From assembly GCF_003966915.1 (NCBI RefSeq), contig NZ_AP018150.1, positions 1,488,001 through 1,552,000 of the forward strand: a DNA stretch of 64,000 bases, read 5' to 3'. The position numbers and the translations under genes are program-made. Below, piece after piece: positions 26,781 through 36,545 of the stretch. Below the pieces are notes generated by a model. That model was not told the DNA's origin. It saw only the letters and a program-made list of their open reading frames with translations, and did not search any database. This stretch comes from Mycoavidus cysteinexigens. Lineage in GTDB: Bacteria > Pseudomonadota > Gammaproteobacteria > Burkholderiales > Burkholderiaceae. Every line of letters starts with the position of its first letter. The first letter of the stretch is position 1.

Positions 26781-27944
26781 CTAAAAACCGGTTTTAAATT
26801 CAGTCCATAAGCGCGTCATTAACCGCGCCGTCTCAGGCGGCAACGGTTTAAGCAAAAATAGCTTTTTAATCATCTCAGGGCTGGGATAAATTGCCGGGTC
26901 ATTCGCCACCAGGGGATCAAGGTACTGCTTAGCGAGCATATTTGCGCTCGGATAATAAACTTGATTCGTAATCGCCGCGTGGACTTGCGGTGTTTCGATA
27001 TAGTTTATCCATTTCAGCGCGGCCTCTTTATGCGGCGCATCTTTGGGGATCGCCATCACATCAAACCAAATCGGCGCCCCACTCTGTGGAATAAAGTATT
27101 GAATTTGATAGTCTTTCTTTGCCTCACGCGCACGCCGCCCGGCAATCACAACATCGCCAGACCAGCCAAAAGCAAAACAAATATCCCCGCCGACTAAATC
27201 ATTGATATACCCCGATGAGTTAAATTGCGTGATATAAGGCCTAATCCGCTTAAGCAATTGTAACGCCTGTCGGTAGTCATCTGGATTGGTGCTATCAGGC
27301 GCTTTGCCAAGGTAATGCAGCGCCGCGGCAAACAATTGATCGGGCGCATCTAGCATCGACACGCCACAGCTTTTTAACTTTGAAACATACTCTGGTTTAA
27401 AGAGAATGTCCCAGCTATCCAACGCCACATCGGCGCCCAGCACCTGGCGCACTTTGGTGACGTTATAACCTAGACCTGTCGTACCATAAGCCCACGGTAC
27501 AAAATAACGATTACCTGGATCGGCGCCAGCGACAATCGCCATAAGCTGCGGATCAAGATGCTTAAGATTAGGCAGTTTTGACTTATCGAGCGGCTCAAAA
27601 ATGTCTGCTGCGCGCAACCGGCCAGCATAGTTGCTCGTGGGCGTCACCACATCGTAACCGGAGCGCCCGGTCAAAAGCTTCGCTTGCAAGGTGTCAGCGC
27701 TATCATAAACGTCATAACGCACTTTAATGCCGGCTTGCTTTTCAAAGCCTGCAATCGTATCCTTTGCGATATAGTCAGACCAGTTATAAATATTCAGCCG
27801 CGCCTCATTAGGGCCAGCCCACGCAAAGGGGGCAACACAGATTAGACCGAGCAAAAACTGTGGCCTGCGGAAAAAACTTTGAAATAGATTGAGCAAAAGC
27901 GATATGGCTCGACAGCGGTTCATTTTAATCTTCATTTTGCGCAC
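26781..27944 (-). CDS. potF: Putrescine-binding periplasmic protein PotF
   Basis: Spermidine/putrescine-binding protein (PotD/PotF type), 387 residues from 27944 or slightly fewer from the in-frame ATGs at 27935 and 27923. The signal peptide ends near AWAG, about residue 44. The mature start LNIYNWSDYIAKDTIAGF is the family signature; VPWAYGTTGLGYN and AFGWSGDV are ligand-site segments. First gene of potFGHI, so the promoter must lie in 27945-28103. Confidence 0.92.
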   Translation of the reverse strand: MRKMKIKMNRCRAISLLLNLFQSFFRRPQFLLGLICVAPFAWAGPNEARLNIYNWSDYIAKDTIAGFEKQAGIKVRYDVYDSADTLQAKLLTGRSGYDVVTPTSNYAGRLRAADIFEPLDKSKLPNLKHLDPQLMAIVAGADPGNRYFVPWAYGTTGLGYNVTKVRQVLGADVALDSWDILFKPEYVSKLKSCGVSMLDAPDQLFAAALHYLGKAPDSTNPDDYRQALQLLKRIRPYITQFNSSGYINDLVGGDICFAFGWSGDVVIAGRRAREAKKDYQIQYFIPQSGAPIWFDVMAIPKDAPHKEAALKWINYIETPQVHAAITNQVYYPSANMLAKQYLDPLVANDPAIYPSPEMIKKLFLLKPLPPETARLMTRLWTEFKTGF

Positions 27945-28103
27945 CCTGATTTTAACGCGAGGCGAAACTTGCTCTTGAAAAACGCAAAAATATCACCAAA
28001 ATCCCCTGAAAGCGACCATCGTTATAAAAAATATACGATACCGTCGTAATAAACTTACAGCTCTGTTGTTGCAAACCCTACCTATCTTACTTTAAAGGCC
28101 TAT

Positions 28104-28682
28104 ATGAACGCCCCTCGCATCCTCGTCTTCGCTGGTTCGCTGCGCACCGGTTCCTATAATCTTGCCCTAGCCAAAGCGGCCGCGCAGCAACTCGAGGCGC
28201 TTAATGCACAGGTGACGCTATTAGATTTAGCCGATTATCCGCTGCCAATTTATGACGGCAACCTAGAGCAAGCCAGCGGCGTGCCAGCCGCAGCGCGCAC
28301 CTTGCACACCACCATCGCTGCGCATCAGGGCGTGTTTATTGCCAGCCCCGAATACAATGCCAGCGTTACACCGTTGCTGCTGAATACGATTGCTTGGATC
28401 TCCCGCGTCAATGAAAATGGCGGCAAACTCGCTGTTTTTGGCCAGCCGGTCTTCGCGCTTGGCAGCGCTTCACCAGGCTATTATGGAGGATATCGCGGAC
28501 TTTTAGCGTTGCGTCATTTATTGACACTAACGCTGCATAGTCAGGTTTTGCCGCAGATGGTCACCCTAAGCCAAGCACATCTCGCCTTCAATGAACAAGG
28601 CCAACTTAAAGATGAAGCCGCCCAAAATATGCTGCAAGAAATGGCAAAGCAACTTGTCAAAGCTGCGCACACTGTAAAATAA
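28104..28682 (+). CDS. NAD(P)H-dependent FMN reductase / quinone reductase (ChrR-like)
   Basis: Flavodoxin-like soluble oxidoreductase of 192 residues. The phosphate-binding loop is GSLRTGSYN (residues 11-19), and the family motif SPEYNASVTPLL is near residue 85. The group includes chromate and quinone reductases; the physiological substrate is open. It reads divergently from potF and is followed 47 bp later by a DUF1289 gene on the same strand. Confidence 0.86.
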   Translation: MNAPRILVFAGSLRTGSYNLALAKAAAQQLEALNAQVTLLDLADYPLPIYDGNLEQASGVPAAARTLHTTIAAHQGVFIASPEYNASVTPLLLNTIAWISRVNENGGKLAVFGQPVFALGSASPGYYGGYRGLLALRHLLTLTLHSQVLPQMVTLSQAHLAFNEQGQLKDEAAQNMLQEMAKQLVKAAHTVK

Positions 28683-28729
28683 CCCCACTTGATTGCTTTA
28701 CTCAGCGCTAACCTCATACATACAGCTCA

Positions 28730-28933
28730 ATGTCCTCCGAACTTCATGATCTGCCCGATAGCCCTTGTATTGGCGTTTGCTCGACCCTTTTTGACGAGGT
28801 CTGCATGGGCTGCGGGCGGACCGCATTTGAAGTATCGAACTGGGTCTTTTTCAGTGATGAGGAAAAGCGCTTAGTATGGCAGCGCATTATCAAAGAAAAT
28901 AAAGCCATGCGTTTTACACGCGCGCCAACTTAG
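28730..28933 (+). CDS. DUF1289 small cysteine-rich protein
   Basis: A 67-residue protein with the DUF1289 layout: SPCIGVCSTLFDEVCMGCGR followed by W and a helical region (EEKRLVWQRII). The four cysteines (C-x3-C, C-x2-C) suggest metal binding, but no function is established. It probably shares a transcript with the FMN reductase; a hairpin follows at 28980. Confidence 0.85.
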   Translation: MSSELHDLPDSPCIGVCSTLFDEVCMGCGRTAFEVSNWVFFSDEEKRLVWQRIIKENKAMRFTRAPT

Positions 28934-28979
28934 ATAGCAAGAAACATACCGGATGGCAAACGTTTCGAGTTAAGCTAGC

Positions 28980-29007
28980 GCAGGTTGCATTCAGCAACCT
29001 GCCTTTT
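28980..29007 (+). terminator. Rho-independent terminator
   Basis: A perfect nine-base-pair stem (gcaggttgc/gcaacctgc) with a five-base loop, followed by CTTTT, 47 bp after the DUF1289 stop. Confidence 0.72.
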
Positions 29008-29031
29008 AACCCATTCACCTAAGAGGTTATC

Positions 29032-29643
29032 GTGCTGACTCTCTATTTTGCTCCTCATACCTGCGCACTCTCTGTATTAATTGCATTAAAGTGGCTTGAT
29101 GTGCCGCATAAAGTTGAAAAAGTAAAGTTAGGCGACCCTGAATATCGCAAGCTCGCGCCGCTGGGCATGGTGCCGGCGATGACAGATGAGCACGGGAAGT
29201 TAATGACGCAAGCCGCAGCGCTCTTAAAATATCTCGTCAATAAATATCCAGCAGCAAAACTAGGCGGTGATGGTACCCTCGATGGCAACTATGTGTTGGA
29301 TGAAAAGCTAGCCTTTCTGACTGGCGATTTTCATCCTGCTTTCTGGCCGTTTTTTTCACCCAAGCGCTTCACGGTAAAAGAAGATGAAGCAAGTATCGCA
29401 GCGATCAAAAGCGCCAGCCATATTCGGATTGATCGAGTCATGCTGGAATTGGATCGTCAGTTGGGGAACAACGCATATTTGCTTGGTCAGCAGCGTAGTA
29501 TTGCTGATGCCTATGCATTTGCGATGGCGCGCTGGGCGGATTATCTGCCTAAAACCATCAGCCATTACCCTAACGCCCAGCGATTTATGCAGGCGATGCA
29601 AGAGGACGAAGGTGTACAAGCGGCGTTAAAACACGAGGCTTAA
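29032..29643 (+). CDS. Glutathione S-transferase
   Basis: A 203-residue GST with a thioredoxin-like N-terminal domain (MLTLYFAPHTCALSVLIALK, Cys near residue 11 as in bacterial beta-class enzymes) and an all-helical C-terminal domain. The glutathione-site segment is seen around GMVPAMTDEHGKLMTQAAALLKYL. GTG 29032 is the start, with AAGAGG eight or so bases upstream. Terminated before the convergent preTA genes. Confidence 0.88.
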   Translation: MLTLYFAPHTCALSVLIALKWLDVPHKVEKVKLGDPEYRKLAPLGMVPAMTDEHGKLMTQAAALLKYLVNKYPAAKLGGDGTLDGNYVLDEKLAFLTGDFHPAFWPFFSPKRFTVKEDEASIAAIKSASHIRIDRVMLELDRQLGNNAYLLGQQRSIADAYAFAMARWADYLPKTISHYPNAQRFMQAMQEDEGVQAALKHEA

Positions 29644-29665
29644 AAAAAAGCCCGCACTCTGTACC

Positions 29666-29705
29666 GCACCCTAAAAGTTGACACCGCGCCAAATTTTTAG
29701 GGTGC
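29666..29705. repeat. Inverted repeat resembling IS ends
   Basis: Arms gcaccctaaaa (29666-29676) and its complement (29695-29705) flank 18 bases between GST and preA. Each outer flank reads TGTACCGCACCC / TGAACTGCACCC, similar to termini of IS3-group elements. It could be an IS scar or a terminator for the convergent genes. Confidence 0.45.
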
Positions 29706-29831
29706 AGTTCAAACTAGTTTTGTTATATATCCCCTTTCTTATTACATCTATTATCATATGATTCCCCCTTTCGCACAAAAATCCTAACACGCTCACTCAA
29801 TTTCTTCGGTAACCCAGGTTATGAGGCAACG

Positions 29832-30830
29832 TTAGTCTCCTTCGATAACTCTTGTTAATGAGGCAGCGCCGGGTTCGGCCTGGCATGCAGGGTTGTTCGG
29901 ATGCGTGGTCCAGTTCGCGTAGCCGCCAGCGTCAACGCGCTCCATCGTGATGCATTGATCGACTGGGCACACATGCATGCATAAATTGCACCCGATGCAT
30001 TTTTCGTCGACCACCTCGAAATAACGCTTACCATCGCGACTCGCTGTAATTGCTTGGTGTGAAGTGTCTTCACATGCAATATGGCACAGGCCGCATTGAA
30101 TGCATCGCGACTGATCGATACGCGCCTTGACGTCGTATTGCAGGTTCAAGTACTTCCAGTCGGTGACATTAGGCACCGCGCGGCCACACAAATCGTCGAG
30201 TGTTGCGAAGCCTTTATCGTCCATCCAGTTCGACAAACCGTCGAGCATGTCGTTGACGATTCGGAAGCCGTAGTGCATCGCCGCCGTGCACACCTGCACA
30301 CTGCCAGCGCCGAGTACGATGAACTCAGCCGCGTCGCGCCAGTTCGAGATGCCGCCGATGCCGGAGATCGGCAGCCCAGGCGTCTTTGCATCACGCGCGA
30401 TTTCAGCCACCATATGCAATGCGATTGGCTTAACTGCCGGTCCGCAATAGCCACCGTGCGTGCCTTTGCCGTCAACGGTTGGCTCTGGCGCCATCTGGTC
30501 TAGGTCAACTGCAATAATCGAATTGATTGTATTAATCAGCGATACGCCGTCGGCACCCCCTGCGTATGCGGCACGCGCGCCGAGCCGGATGTCGGTAATG
30601 TTTGGCGTCAGCTTGACGAGGCACGGCAACTTGCTCGCTTGCTTGACCCAGCGCGTGACCATCTCGACGTATTCGGGCACTTGGCCAACCGCTGCGCCCA
30701 TGTTGCGCTCACTCATTCCGTGCGGACAGCCAAAATTGAGCTCGACCGCATCGGCGCCGGTATCCTCAACCTGAGATAAGATCGATTTCCATGCGTACTC
30801 GTCGCATGGCACCATTAGCGAGACGATCAC
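29832..30830 (-). pseudogene. preA: PreA C-terminal part (dihydropyrimidine dehydrogenase subunit), split gene
   Basis: Catalytic subunit of NAD-dependent dihydropyrimidine dehydrogenase, which reduces uracil and thymine with PreT. This piece holds the C-terminal four-fifths: the active-site segment VELNFGCPHGMSERNMGA with the catalytic Cys, FMN-binding GGADGVSLINT, and two ferredoxin-type clusters (CIQCGLCHIAC and CIGCNLCMHVC). Its GTG start at 30830 overlaps the stop of the N-terminal piece as GTGA. Compared with the continuous family sequence RALIVSLMV, two extra bases (a repeated TG) cause the break. It is either a pseudogene or two coupled half-proteins. Confidence 0.8.
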
Positions 30831-31138
30831 AATGCACGCTCCGGCCAGTCGCGCTTGACCTGGGCAATTTCACGCAGGTTCACGTCGAGTGGTCGGTCGG
30901 TGATCAACTCGATATTGTTAAGTCCCGCGATGCGCTGGCCGTTGTAAGTCGTCGCGCCATATCGCGAGCTTACGTTGACCACATGTGGGTCGAGGCCGAG
31001 TGTCTTCCAAACCACACCGCCCCAGCCAGCCTCGAATGCGCGATTGACATTGTAGGCCTTATCGGTGGGTGGCGCGGATGCGAGCCAAAACGGGTTTGGC
31101 GACGTGATACCAGCTATTGTGCAGCGAAGGTCAGGCAT
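30827..31138 (-). pseudogene. preA: PreA N-terminal part, split by a 2-base insertion
   Basis: The first 103 residues of PreA, from MPDLRCTIAGITSPNPFWLA to DWPERAL, the FMN-barrel start. It stops at TGA 30829-30827, while the remaining 332 codons begin in another frame three bases earlier. Together 435 residues fit full-length PreA. The GTGA overlap would allow re-initiation, so some activity cannot be excluded. It lies 65 bp downstream of preT. Confidence 0.8.
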
Positions 31139-31203
31139 GATCGGTCCTCCAGTTTTCTGATGTCAATGTGGAATTGCAATTGGATATGCGACGATATGCT
31201 CTG

Positions 31204-32601
31204 TTACCCGGCTTTGGCCACGGTGCGGGCGAACTGCCGGATGATCGCGTGTGCGGCCAGCTTACCGTCCTGCACGGCCTGCACGGTTAAATCGAGCGCC
31301 GGATGGTTAGTGCAGTCGCCGCCCGCCCAAACGCCAGGCAGTGACGTGGCGCCATCAGCGTCCACCGCGATCCGTGCGCCGTCGAGCGTCAGCAGTTGTG
31401 CGTCAAGGCCATCGGATACAAGCGTCTGGCCTATTGCCTTTAGCACAACGTCCGCTTTGATGCAAAATGTCTCGCCGGTTCCCTCGAGCTGGCCGTCGGC
31501 ATCCAGCCGTGTAGTCTCAAACTGCACGGCGCTCGCATGCGCGTCGCTACTGCCGGCCTGCAGCATGCCAATGATGCGCAGCGGCCTGGCCCATTCGAGC
31601 AGCACCACGCCTTGTTTTCGTGCGAAGTCACGTTCCGCCCATGTAGCGCTCATCTGCGCCGCGCCGCGCCGGTAGGCCATCGTGACCTGCCTCGCACCAA
31701 GTTTGACGCTTTGTACGGCAGCATCGATTGCGGTGTTGCCACCGCCGATTACAACCACTTGGTGTCCGACCGGCAACGTACTGAGGTCGTCGCTTTGACG
31801 TAGCTGGGCGATGAAGTCGACTGCGTTCAGCACACCGGCCAACGTTTCGCCGTCGGCATGCAGCGCATTGATGCCACCCAGCCCGATGCCGAGGAACACG
31901 GCGTCAAACTGTTCACGCAACTGCGTCAGCGCGAAGTCGCGACCAAGCTGGCGTCGGGCGTGCAGCTCGATGCCGCCGATCGACAGCAGCCATTGCACTT
32001 CACGCTGCGCGAAATCATCGACAGTTTTATACGCGGCGATGCCGTACTCATTGAGCCCGCCCGGCTTGTCATGCGCATCGAAGATCGTTACCCGGTGTCC
32101 ACTCAGTGCGAGCGTATAAGCGCATGCGAGGCCGGCTGGCCCGGCACCGACAACGGCGACGTGCCGCCCAGTATCGGCCGCCCGTGCGAAGAGCGGTTTA
32201 CCCGATACCACTTCACGCTCCATCTGGTGATCGGTTGCATGCCGTTGCAACGCACCAATCGCAACGGGCATGCTGTCCTGGTGGTTGAGTACACAAGCGC
32301 CTTCGCACAGAATCTCGGTCGGACACGCGCGCGCGCACATGCCGCCAAGAGGGTTGGCTGACAGGATGTCGCGTGCGGCGCCTACCAGGTTGCCGTTGCC
32401 AATCTTGCGGATAAAGCCTGGAATGTCGATACTCGTTGGGCATGCGTTTACACACGGCGCGTCATAACAGTAGCAGCAGCGGTGCGCCTCGACAACTGCC
32501 GCGTGAGCGCTGAGCGGGGACGCCACATCGGCGAAGTTTGCCGCGAGTTGTTCTGCAGGCAAACAGCCTGCAGCGATATCGCCGTTCTTGTGTAATGTCA
32601 T
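31204..32601 (-). CDS. preT: PreT, NAD(P)H-oxidising subunit of dihydropyrimidine dehydrogenase
   Basis: Flavoprotein of the glutamate synthase small-chain type, about 465 residues. N-terminal Fe-S motifs CCYCYDAPCVNACPTSIDIP and CARACPTEILCEGAC precede the FAD site VVGAGPAGLACAYTLALSG and the NAD(P) site VVIGGGNTAIDAA. The start ATG 32601 follows AAAGGAG; the extension to 32643 is not needed. It would pass electrons to PreA. Two 60-base blocks counted by hand here gave 58% and 68% G+C, against 45% in a potH block. Hydantoinase and ureidopropionase genes that often accompany preTA are not adjacent. Confidence 0.9.
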   Translation of the reverse strand: MTLHKNGDIAAGCLPAEQLAANFADVASPLSAHAAVVEAHRCCYCYDAPCVNACPTSIDIPGFIRKIGNGNLVGAARDILSANPLGGMCARACPTEILCEGACVLNHQDSMPVAIGALQRHATDHQMEREVVSGKPLFARAADTGRHVAVVGAGPAGLACAYTLALSGHRVTIFDAHDKPGGLNEYGIAAYKTVDDFAQREVQWLLSIGGIELHARRQLGRDFALTQLREQFDAVFLGIGLGGINALHADGETLAGVLNAVDFIAQLRQSDDLSTLPVGHQVVVIGGGNTAIDAAVQSVKLGARQVTMAYRRGAAQMSATWAERDFARKQGVVLLEWARPLRIIGMLQAGSSDAHASAVQFETTRLDADGQLEGTGETFCIKADVVLKAIGQTLVSDGLDAQLLTLDGARIAVDADGATSLPGVWAGGDCTNHPALDLTVQAVQDGKLAAHAIIRQFARTVAKAG

Positions 32602-33062
32602 CGAAGTGCTCCTTTGAACAAGAAACATGGCCCTGCCAAACATATGCCACTAGCAGGTGTGATGTGAAACAAATAACGCAATATAAAACGGCGACATGCT
32701 GGATCAGATAATTCAAACCACTGCCGCATAAAGTGAATCATCAACAGCATCCTACTGCATACCTAAGACGCACCCCTGAGTTTCCCTAATGTAAAGCCCA
32801 CCAAAAGAAAAAGGTTATTAACCCCCGTTAAGGATACGTAAAATAATTATTCAGATAATCTTTTTATTTATTATAAAAATAGATGATATGGAGCCTTTTT
32901 GTTAAAGAAACAATCTTATCATTCAGTATGAGTATCATATGTGGTTGATTTAATACACGGATAGGACTGCCATCATCGTACTACTTAGCGCCAGTGTGCT
33001 TATGCTTCCTTTAACAGCTCATGCGGGCCCATGGCCAGCAGAAAAAAAGGGGGCAGGTCACT
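32602..33062. other. Gene-free AT-rich interval upstream of preT
   Basis: It holds the preT ribosome site at its left edge, then increasingly AT-rich DNA without a supported gene. The right part near 33000 abuts an IS256 relic. No promoter could be named with confidence. Confidence 0.4.
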
Positions 33063-33433
33063 AGCGCTTGAGGCCTTTGCTGAGGGTCCATGGGGGCTGA
33101 AATATCTGCCGATTGCCTCAATTTGGCAGCGCCACTGGCAAGAAGTCATTCCTTTTTTTGCTTATCCGCAAGAGGTCCGTAAAGTTATTTATACAACCAA
33201 TGCCATCGAGAGCCTACATGTGCAGGTGCTTAAGGTGATTAAAAATCGAGGTCATTTCCCCAATGACCAAGCTGCCATTAAGCTTATTTATTTGGCTTTG
33301 CGAAATATCACTAAAGATTGGAAAATGCCACCTATCACGTGGCGCACTGCAAAAATTCAATTTGCCATCTTATTTGGCGAGCGTTTTACAGCTTCATTAT
33401 AAGAAGCTGTAAAATTTAACCGGGACTTCGGAC
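33063..33433 (+). pseudogene. IS256-family transposase 3' remnant
   Basis: About 113 codons matching the C-terminus of the intact IS256 transposase at 43646-44872: ALEAFAEGPWGLKY, IASIWQRHWQEVIPFFAYP, TTNAIESLH and KVIKNRGHFPNDQAAIKL. Many substitutions separate the two, so it is a different, older element. The upstream two-thirds is missing. The right terminal DNA is cut where the IS110-type relic begins. Confidence 0.85.
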
Positions 33434-34260
33434 ACACAAATCTATGGTCCCCCCGTTTTTTGCAAGACTGATTTTTGATGCTGTGGTGGCTTGCCTAAAT
33501 CTATTCGGAGTCATTGTAGGGAGAAATCTCCCTGCTCCACGATGAGAGCCGCGCCCAGTGATCCTAAAAAAATCCTCAGTCTTAATGACTTATTGTGTGA
33601 ACAGGTTCTTCACCAGGCCTCTGTGCCGTTTACGTCATCAAATTTCAGCGTTCGCAAAACCAGTGGGTGGGTGTTAATAAATTGTTAAGAAAACCATGCT
33701 TAAGCAGGCATGACAAGAACCTTTTCTTCAAACACTTTATGGCGAGCAACAACTGCCCATGCGATTCTCGCCAGTTTATTGGCGAGTGCACAAGCAACGA
33801 CATTCGAGTGTCGTCGTGTCAGCATCATCTGTATCCAGTGGCTAAGCTGATCGACACGTTTATCAGCGTTTTTCATAATGGAACGGGCACATTGCACAAG
33901 AAGCCGACGGATATTTTTATCACCACGTTTACTAATCCCCAGCAAGTTGGCTCTACCGCCCGTACTATATTGGCGCGGCACGAGCCCGATAGATGCGGCA
34001 AAATCTCGGCTACAACCATATTGTTTCCCATCACCCATATCTGCCGCAAGCACGCTCGCTGTAATCGGGCCAATACCTGGAATGGTCATGAGCCGCTGGG
34101 CAATCTCGTCATCGGCCAATTGCATGTGCAATTCCTTCTCGATATCGCTTACTTGTTCAGCGAGATACTTATAGTGCGCGTGCAACCGTTCTAGCATGGC
34201 CACTAACTGATGTTGACCACTTTTCACGGACACCCTTAAACTATCAAAAAGGAGTCTGTA

Positions 34261-34583
34261 ATGCGTAAAAGCAAAGCGCCATATCCATCGGCCTTTCGTC
34301 AACAAATCGTAGGCTTGTGCAAGCAGGTAAGAGCGCTAAAGAGCTATCTAAAGAGTTCGGATGCTGCACTAAAACAATCTTGAGTTGGGTCGCCCAAGCC
34401 TCAATAGCTCAAGCCCCTAAATCATCGATCAAGGTGGGCCTAACTACGGCAGAGGGAGAAGAGCTCAGTCGCTTACGGCGTCAAGTACGACAGCTTCAAA
34501 TGGAGCGCGATATCTTGGCAAAGGCTACGGCCTGGTTTGCCGCAAAAGGCGAGAAGATATCTACCCCCTCTTCGAGCTCATGA
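34261..34583 (+). pseudogene. IS3 orfA with frameshift
   Basis: Helix-turn-helix part of the IS3 transposase. It starts MRKSKAPYPSAFRQQIVGL in one frame and continues QAGKSAKELSKEFGCCTKTI in another. The break near 34316 is consistent with loss of a single G. The frame ends with a leucine-zipper-like stretch (LSRLRRQVRQLQMERDILAK) and overlaps orfB by four bases, the usual site of programmed frameshifting. Confidence 0.8.
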
Positions 34584-35043
34584 TGGCGAATCAGGCCGAA
34601 TTCCCCGTGCAGGTGCTGTGCCGAGTGTTAAAAGTTTCGCGTAGTGCGTATTACGCTTGGAGTCAGCGTAAACCGAGTGCTCGTCAACAAGAAAATACGC
34701 AGCTGATAGAAGAGATTCGCATCATTCATGCTGAGTCAGATGCGACGTATGGAATGCCCCGTATTCGAGCTGAGCTGATGGAGCAAGGCTGGGCCGTTAG
34801 CCGTCGCCGAGTAGCAAGGCTGATGCGCCTTCAGGGCCTACGTGGCGTGTGCCGTCGTCGCTATCAAGTGACCACTCGGCGTGACTTACGGCAGCCGCCC
34901 GCACCTGATCTGGTGAAGCGTCAATTTGTTGCTGATGAGCCGAATCAGCTATGGGTGGCGGATGCTACGTTTGTGCCGACTGGAGCTGGCTTTATCTATC
35001 TGGCCATTGTCTTGGATGTGTGGAGTCGACGTGTCGTGGGCTG

Positions 35044-36545
35044 CTCAGGATTACCCACAAATTTTAGTCACACTGGTGCATGATTTGAAACATTTTGGTG
35101 GCCTCATGCAAAGCCATGAACCCACGCCACAATACAGTAGGGCCGGGCGGGAGATCATGCTTGCGCGCTAGGTATCCGCCGAGTTTAGCGATCCACAGAA
35201 TGGCCTGATTCAAAGTAGGAGGATCGCTAGGAGGATGCTTGGTATTGTGAGCACGGCAATATAAAGCTTGCCATTCAATGGGCTGAAGTAAAACTTCACA
35301 AGAGATTTCAGGATTACTTCGACCTAGTAAGGTGGCATACAAAATACGCCAAGCGATGACCGTAAATAATGCAGTAGAGCGGACAAAGCGATCTAAGCTA
35401 CCCAACTGACGATGTTCAATTTGGCAGCCGCTTTTGAGGATACGATGCCAAGTTTCGATAGTCCAACGGCGCGCATACCACGTGAGTCTTTCCAATGCTT
35501 GTTCTTGGGTATGCGTTGGCACTGAACTTAATAGCATCCACTCGATTGGATGAGTCCCTTCAGGTGGATGGCTTTCCAATGCCCAAATCGCAAACACCTC
35601 GACATTAGGCAGATTAGGATTAGGATGATTGCACGGCCGGCGAAGCGTAACGGGCGCGCATTTTATAGCCAGCTGAGCGATGCGCTGTGCACAGTTGCTA
35701 CGAGCAGGCACGTTAAGTTCTATACAGCCTAATTCGGAAGCAGATGCCATAGCTTCCCACAAGTATTGATCAGGATGATCCACTTTGCGATTCCAAGAGG
35801 CACGAATTAACCAATCGACTCCATCTGGACGCGGTGCAACAAATAAGTCGTAAATATCTGCCTCGCGATCACACACGCTAATCATGTGCGTTTTAGGGCA
35901 TCCAGCTTTGAGAGCCGTCAATTGCTTTACGCCCTCGAGCCACTTTACGCTTTCTTTTTCATCAATCGACCTCTTAGCGCGCTGTTTCTTTTTGCCCAGC
36001 TCACTCAGATCGCGTGCCCACGCTTTCATCCCCAGTACGCCTAGCGGCAATCCTTCCGGGGTCACTGCCAACATACTGTGCATCATGAATCCACGTACAT
36101 GTTTGCTGCTGCAATAACCCAGACCTTCCGTGGCCGGTAGATGCGTTAAATTAAATTCTGTCGTGTCTTGCACCGCCAACACAACTGGCACTTGATTCAT
36201 TCGGTTTTGTGTCTGAGCTATATGCGAGCCCAACACCCCATCTGTATCGACCTGCTTGTTGTCGAAGAATCGATACGCTGATTTTAACTGCGCCTTCGTC
36301 AGTGTGTGAGGAAATGAACCATGCGGCATCTTCGATAACTGTTCCGCCAATAATATCAGCCGTTTCGTCAGCCGCGCATCTCCTAAGTGGGCTTCGCTAA
36401 ATTCAGTATTCGCCCAACTCTCCAAATCACTTTCAGCCACCATTGCTTTGCCTTTTTAGCAGGTAAAACTGCAATGTTTGTACAGGATACAATTATTTAC
36501 AACTTCTCTAGCGATTCTTCCGACAAATTTGTGGGTAATCCTGAG
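35044..36545 (-). mobile_element. Complete IS4-family (IS50-like) element, 1502 bp
   Basis: Perfect terminal inverted repeats of at least 20 bp start CTCAGGATTACCCACAAA and end with the complement. The 8-bp sequence gtgggctg flanks both ends (35036-35043 and 36546-36553) as a target duplication. One intact transposase gene fills it. All parts needed for mobility are present, so it could still move. Confidence 0.92.
35064..36443 (-). CDS. IS4-family (Tn5/IS50-like) transposase
   Basis: A 459-residue DDE transposase. N-terminal DNA-binding part EFSEAHLGDARLTKRLILLA and AYRFFDNKQVDTDG resembles Tn5 transposase. The first catalytic Asp is in VLAVQDTTEFNL and the second in ISVCDREADIYDL. The Y-(2)-R-(3)-E-(6)-K signature is exact in YARRWTIETWHRILK. 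It looks full-length and uninterrupted. A near-identical truncated copy lies at 37454-38325. Confidence 0.92.
   Translation of the reverse strand: MVAESDLESWANTEFSEAHLGDARLTKRLILLAEQLSKMPHGSFPHTLTKAQLKSAYRFFDNKQVDTDGVLGSHIAQTQNRMNQVPVVLAVQDTTEFNLTHLPATEGLGYCSSKHVRGFMMHSMLAVTPEGLPLGVLGMKAWARDLSELGKKKQRAKRSIDEKESVKWLEGVKQLTALKAGCPKTHMISVCDREADIYDLFVAPRPDGVDWLIRASWNRKVDHPDQYLWEAMASASELGCIELNVPARSNCAQRIAQLAIKCAPVTLRRPCNHPNPNLPNVEVFAIWALESHPPEGTHPIEWMLLSSVPTHTQEQALERLTWYARRWTIETWHRILKSGCQIEHRQLGSLDRFVRSTALFTVIAWRILYATLLGRSNPEISCEVLLQPIEWQALYCRAHNTKHPPSDPPTLNQAILWIAKLGGYLARKHDLPPGPTVLWRGFMALHEATKMFQIMHQCD

Noticed and set aside
34222-34305. N-terminal extension of the IS110-type stump ending at 33700
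   Set aside because: It is the reverse strand of the IS3 left end; true IS110 homology starts near 34216.
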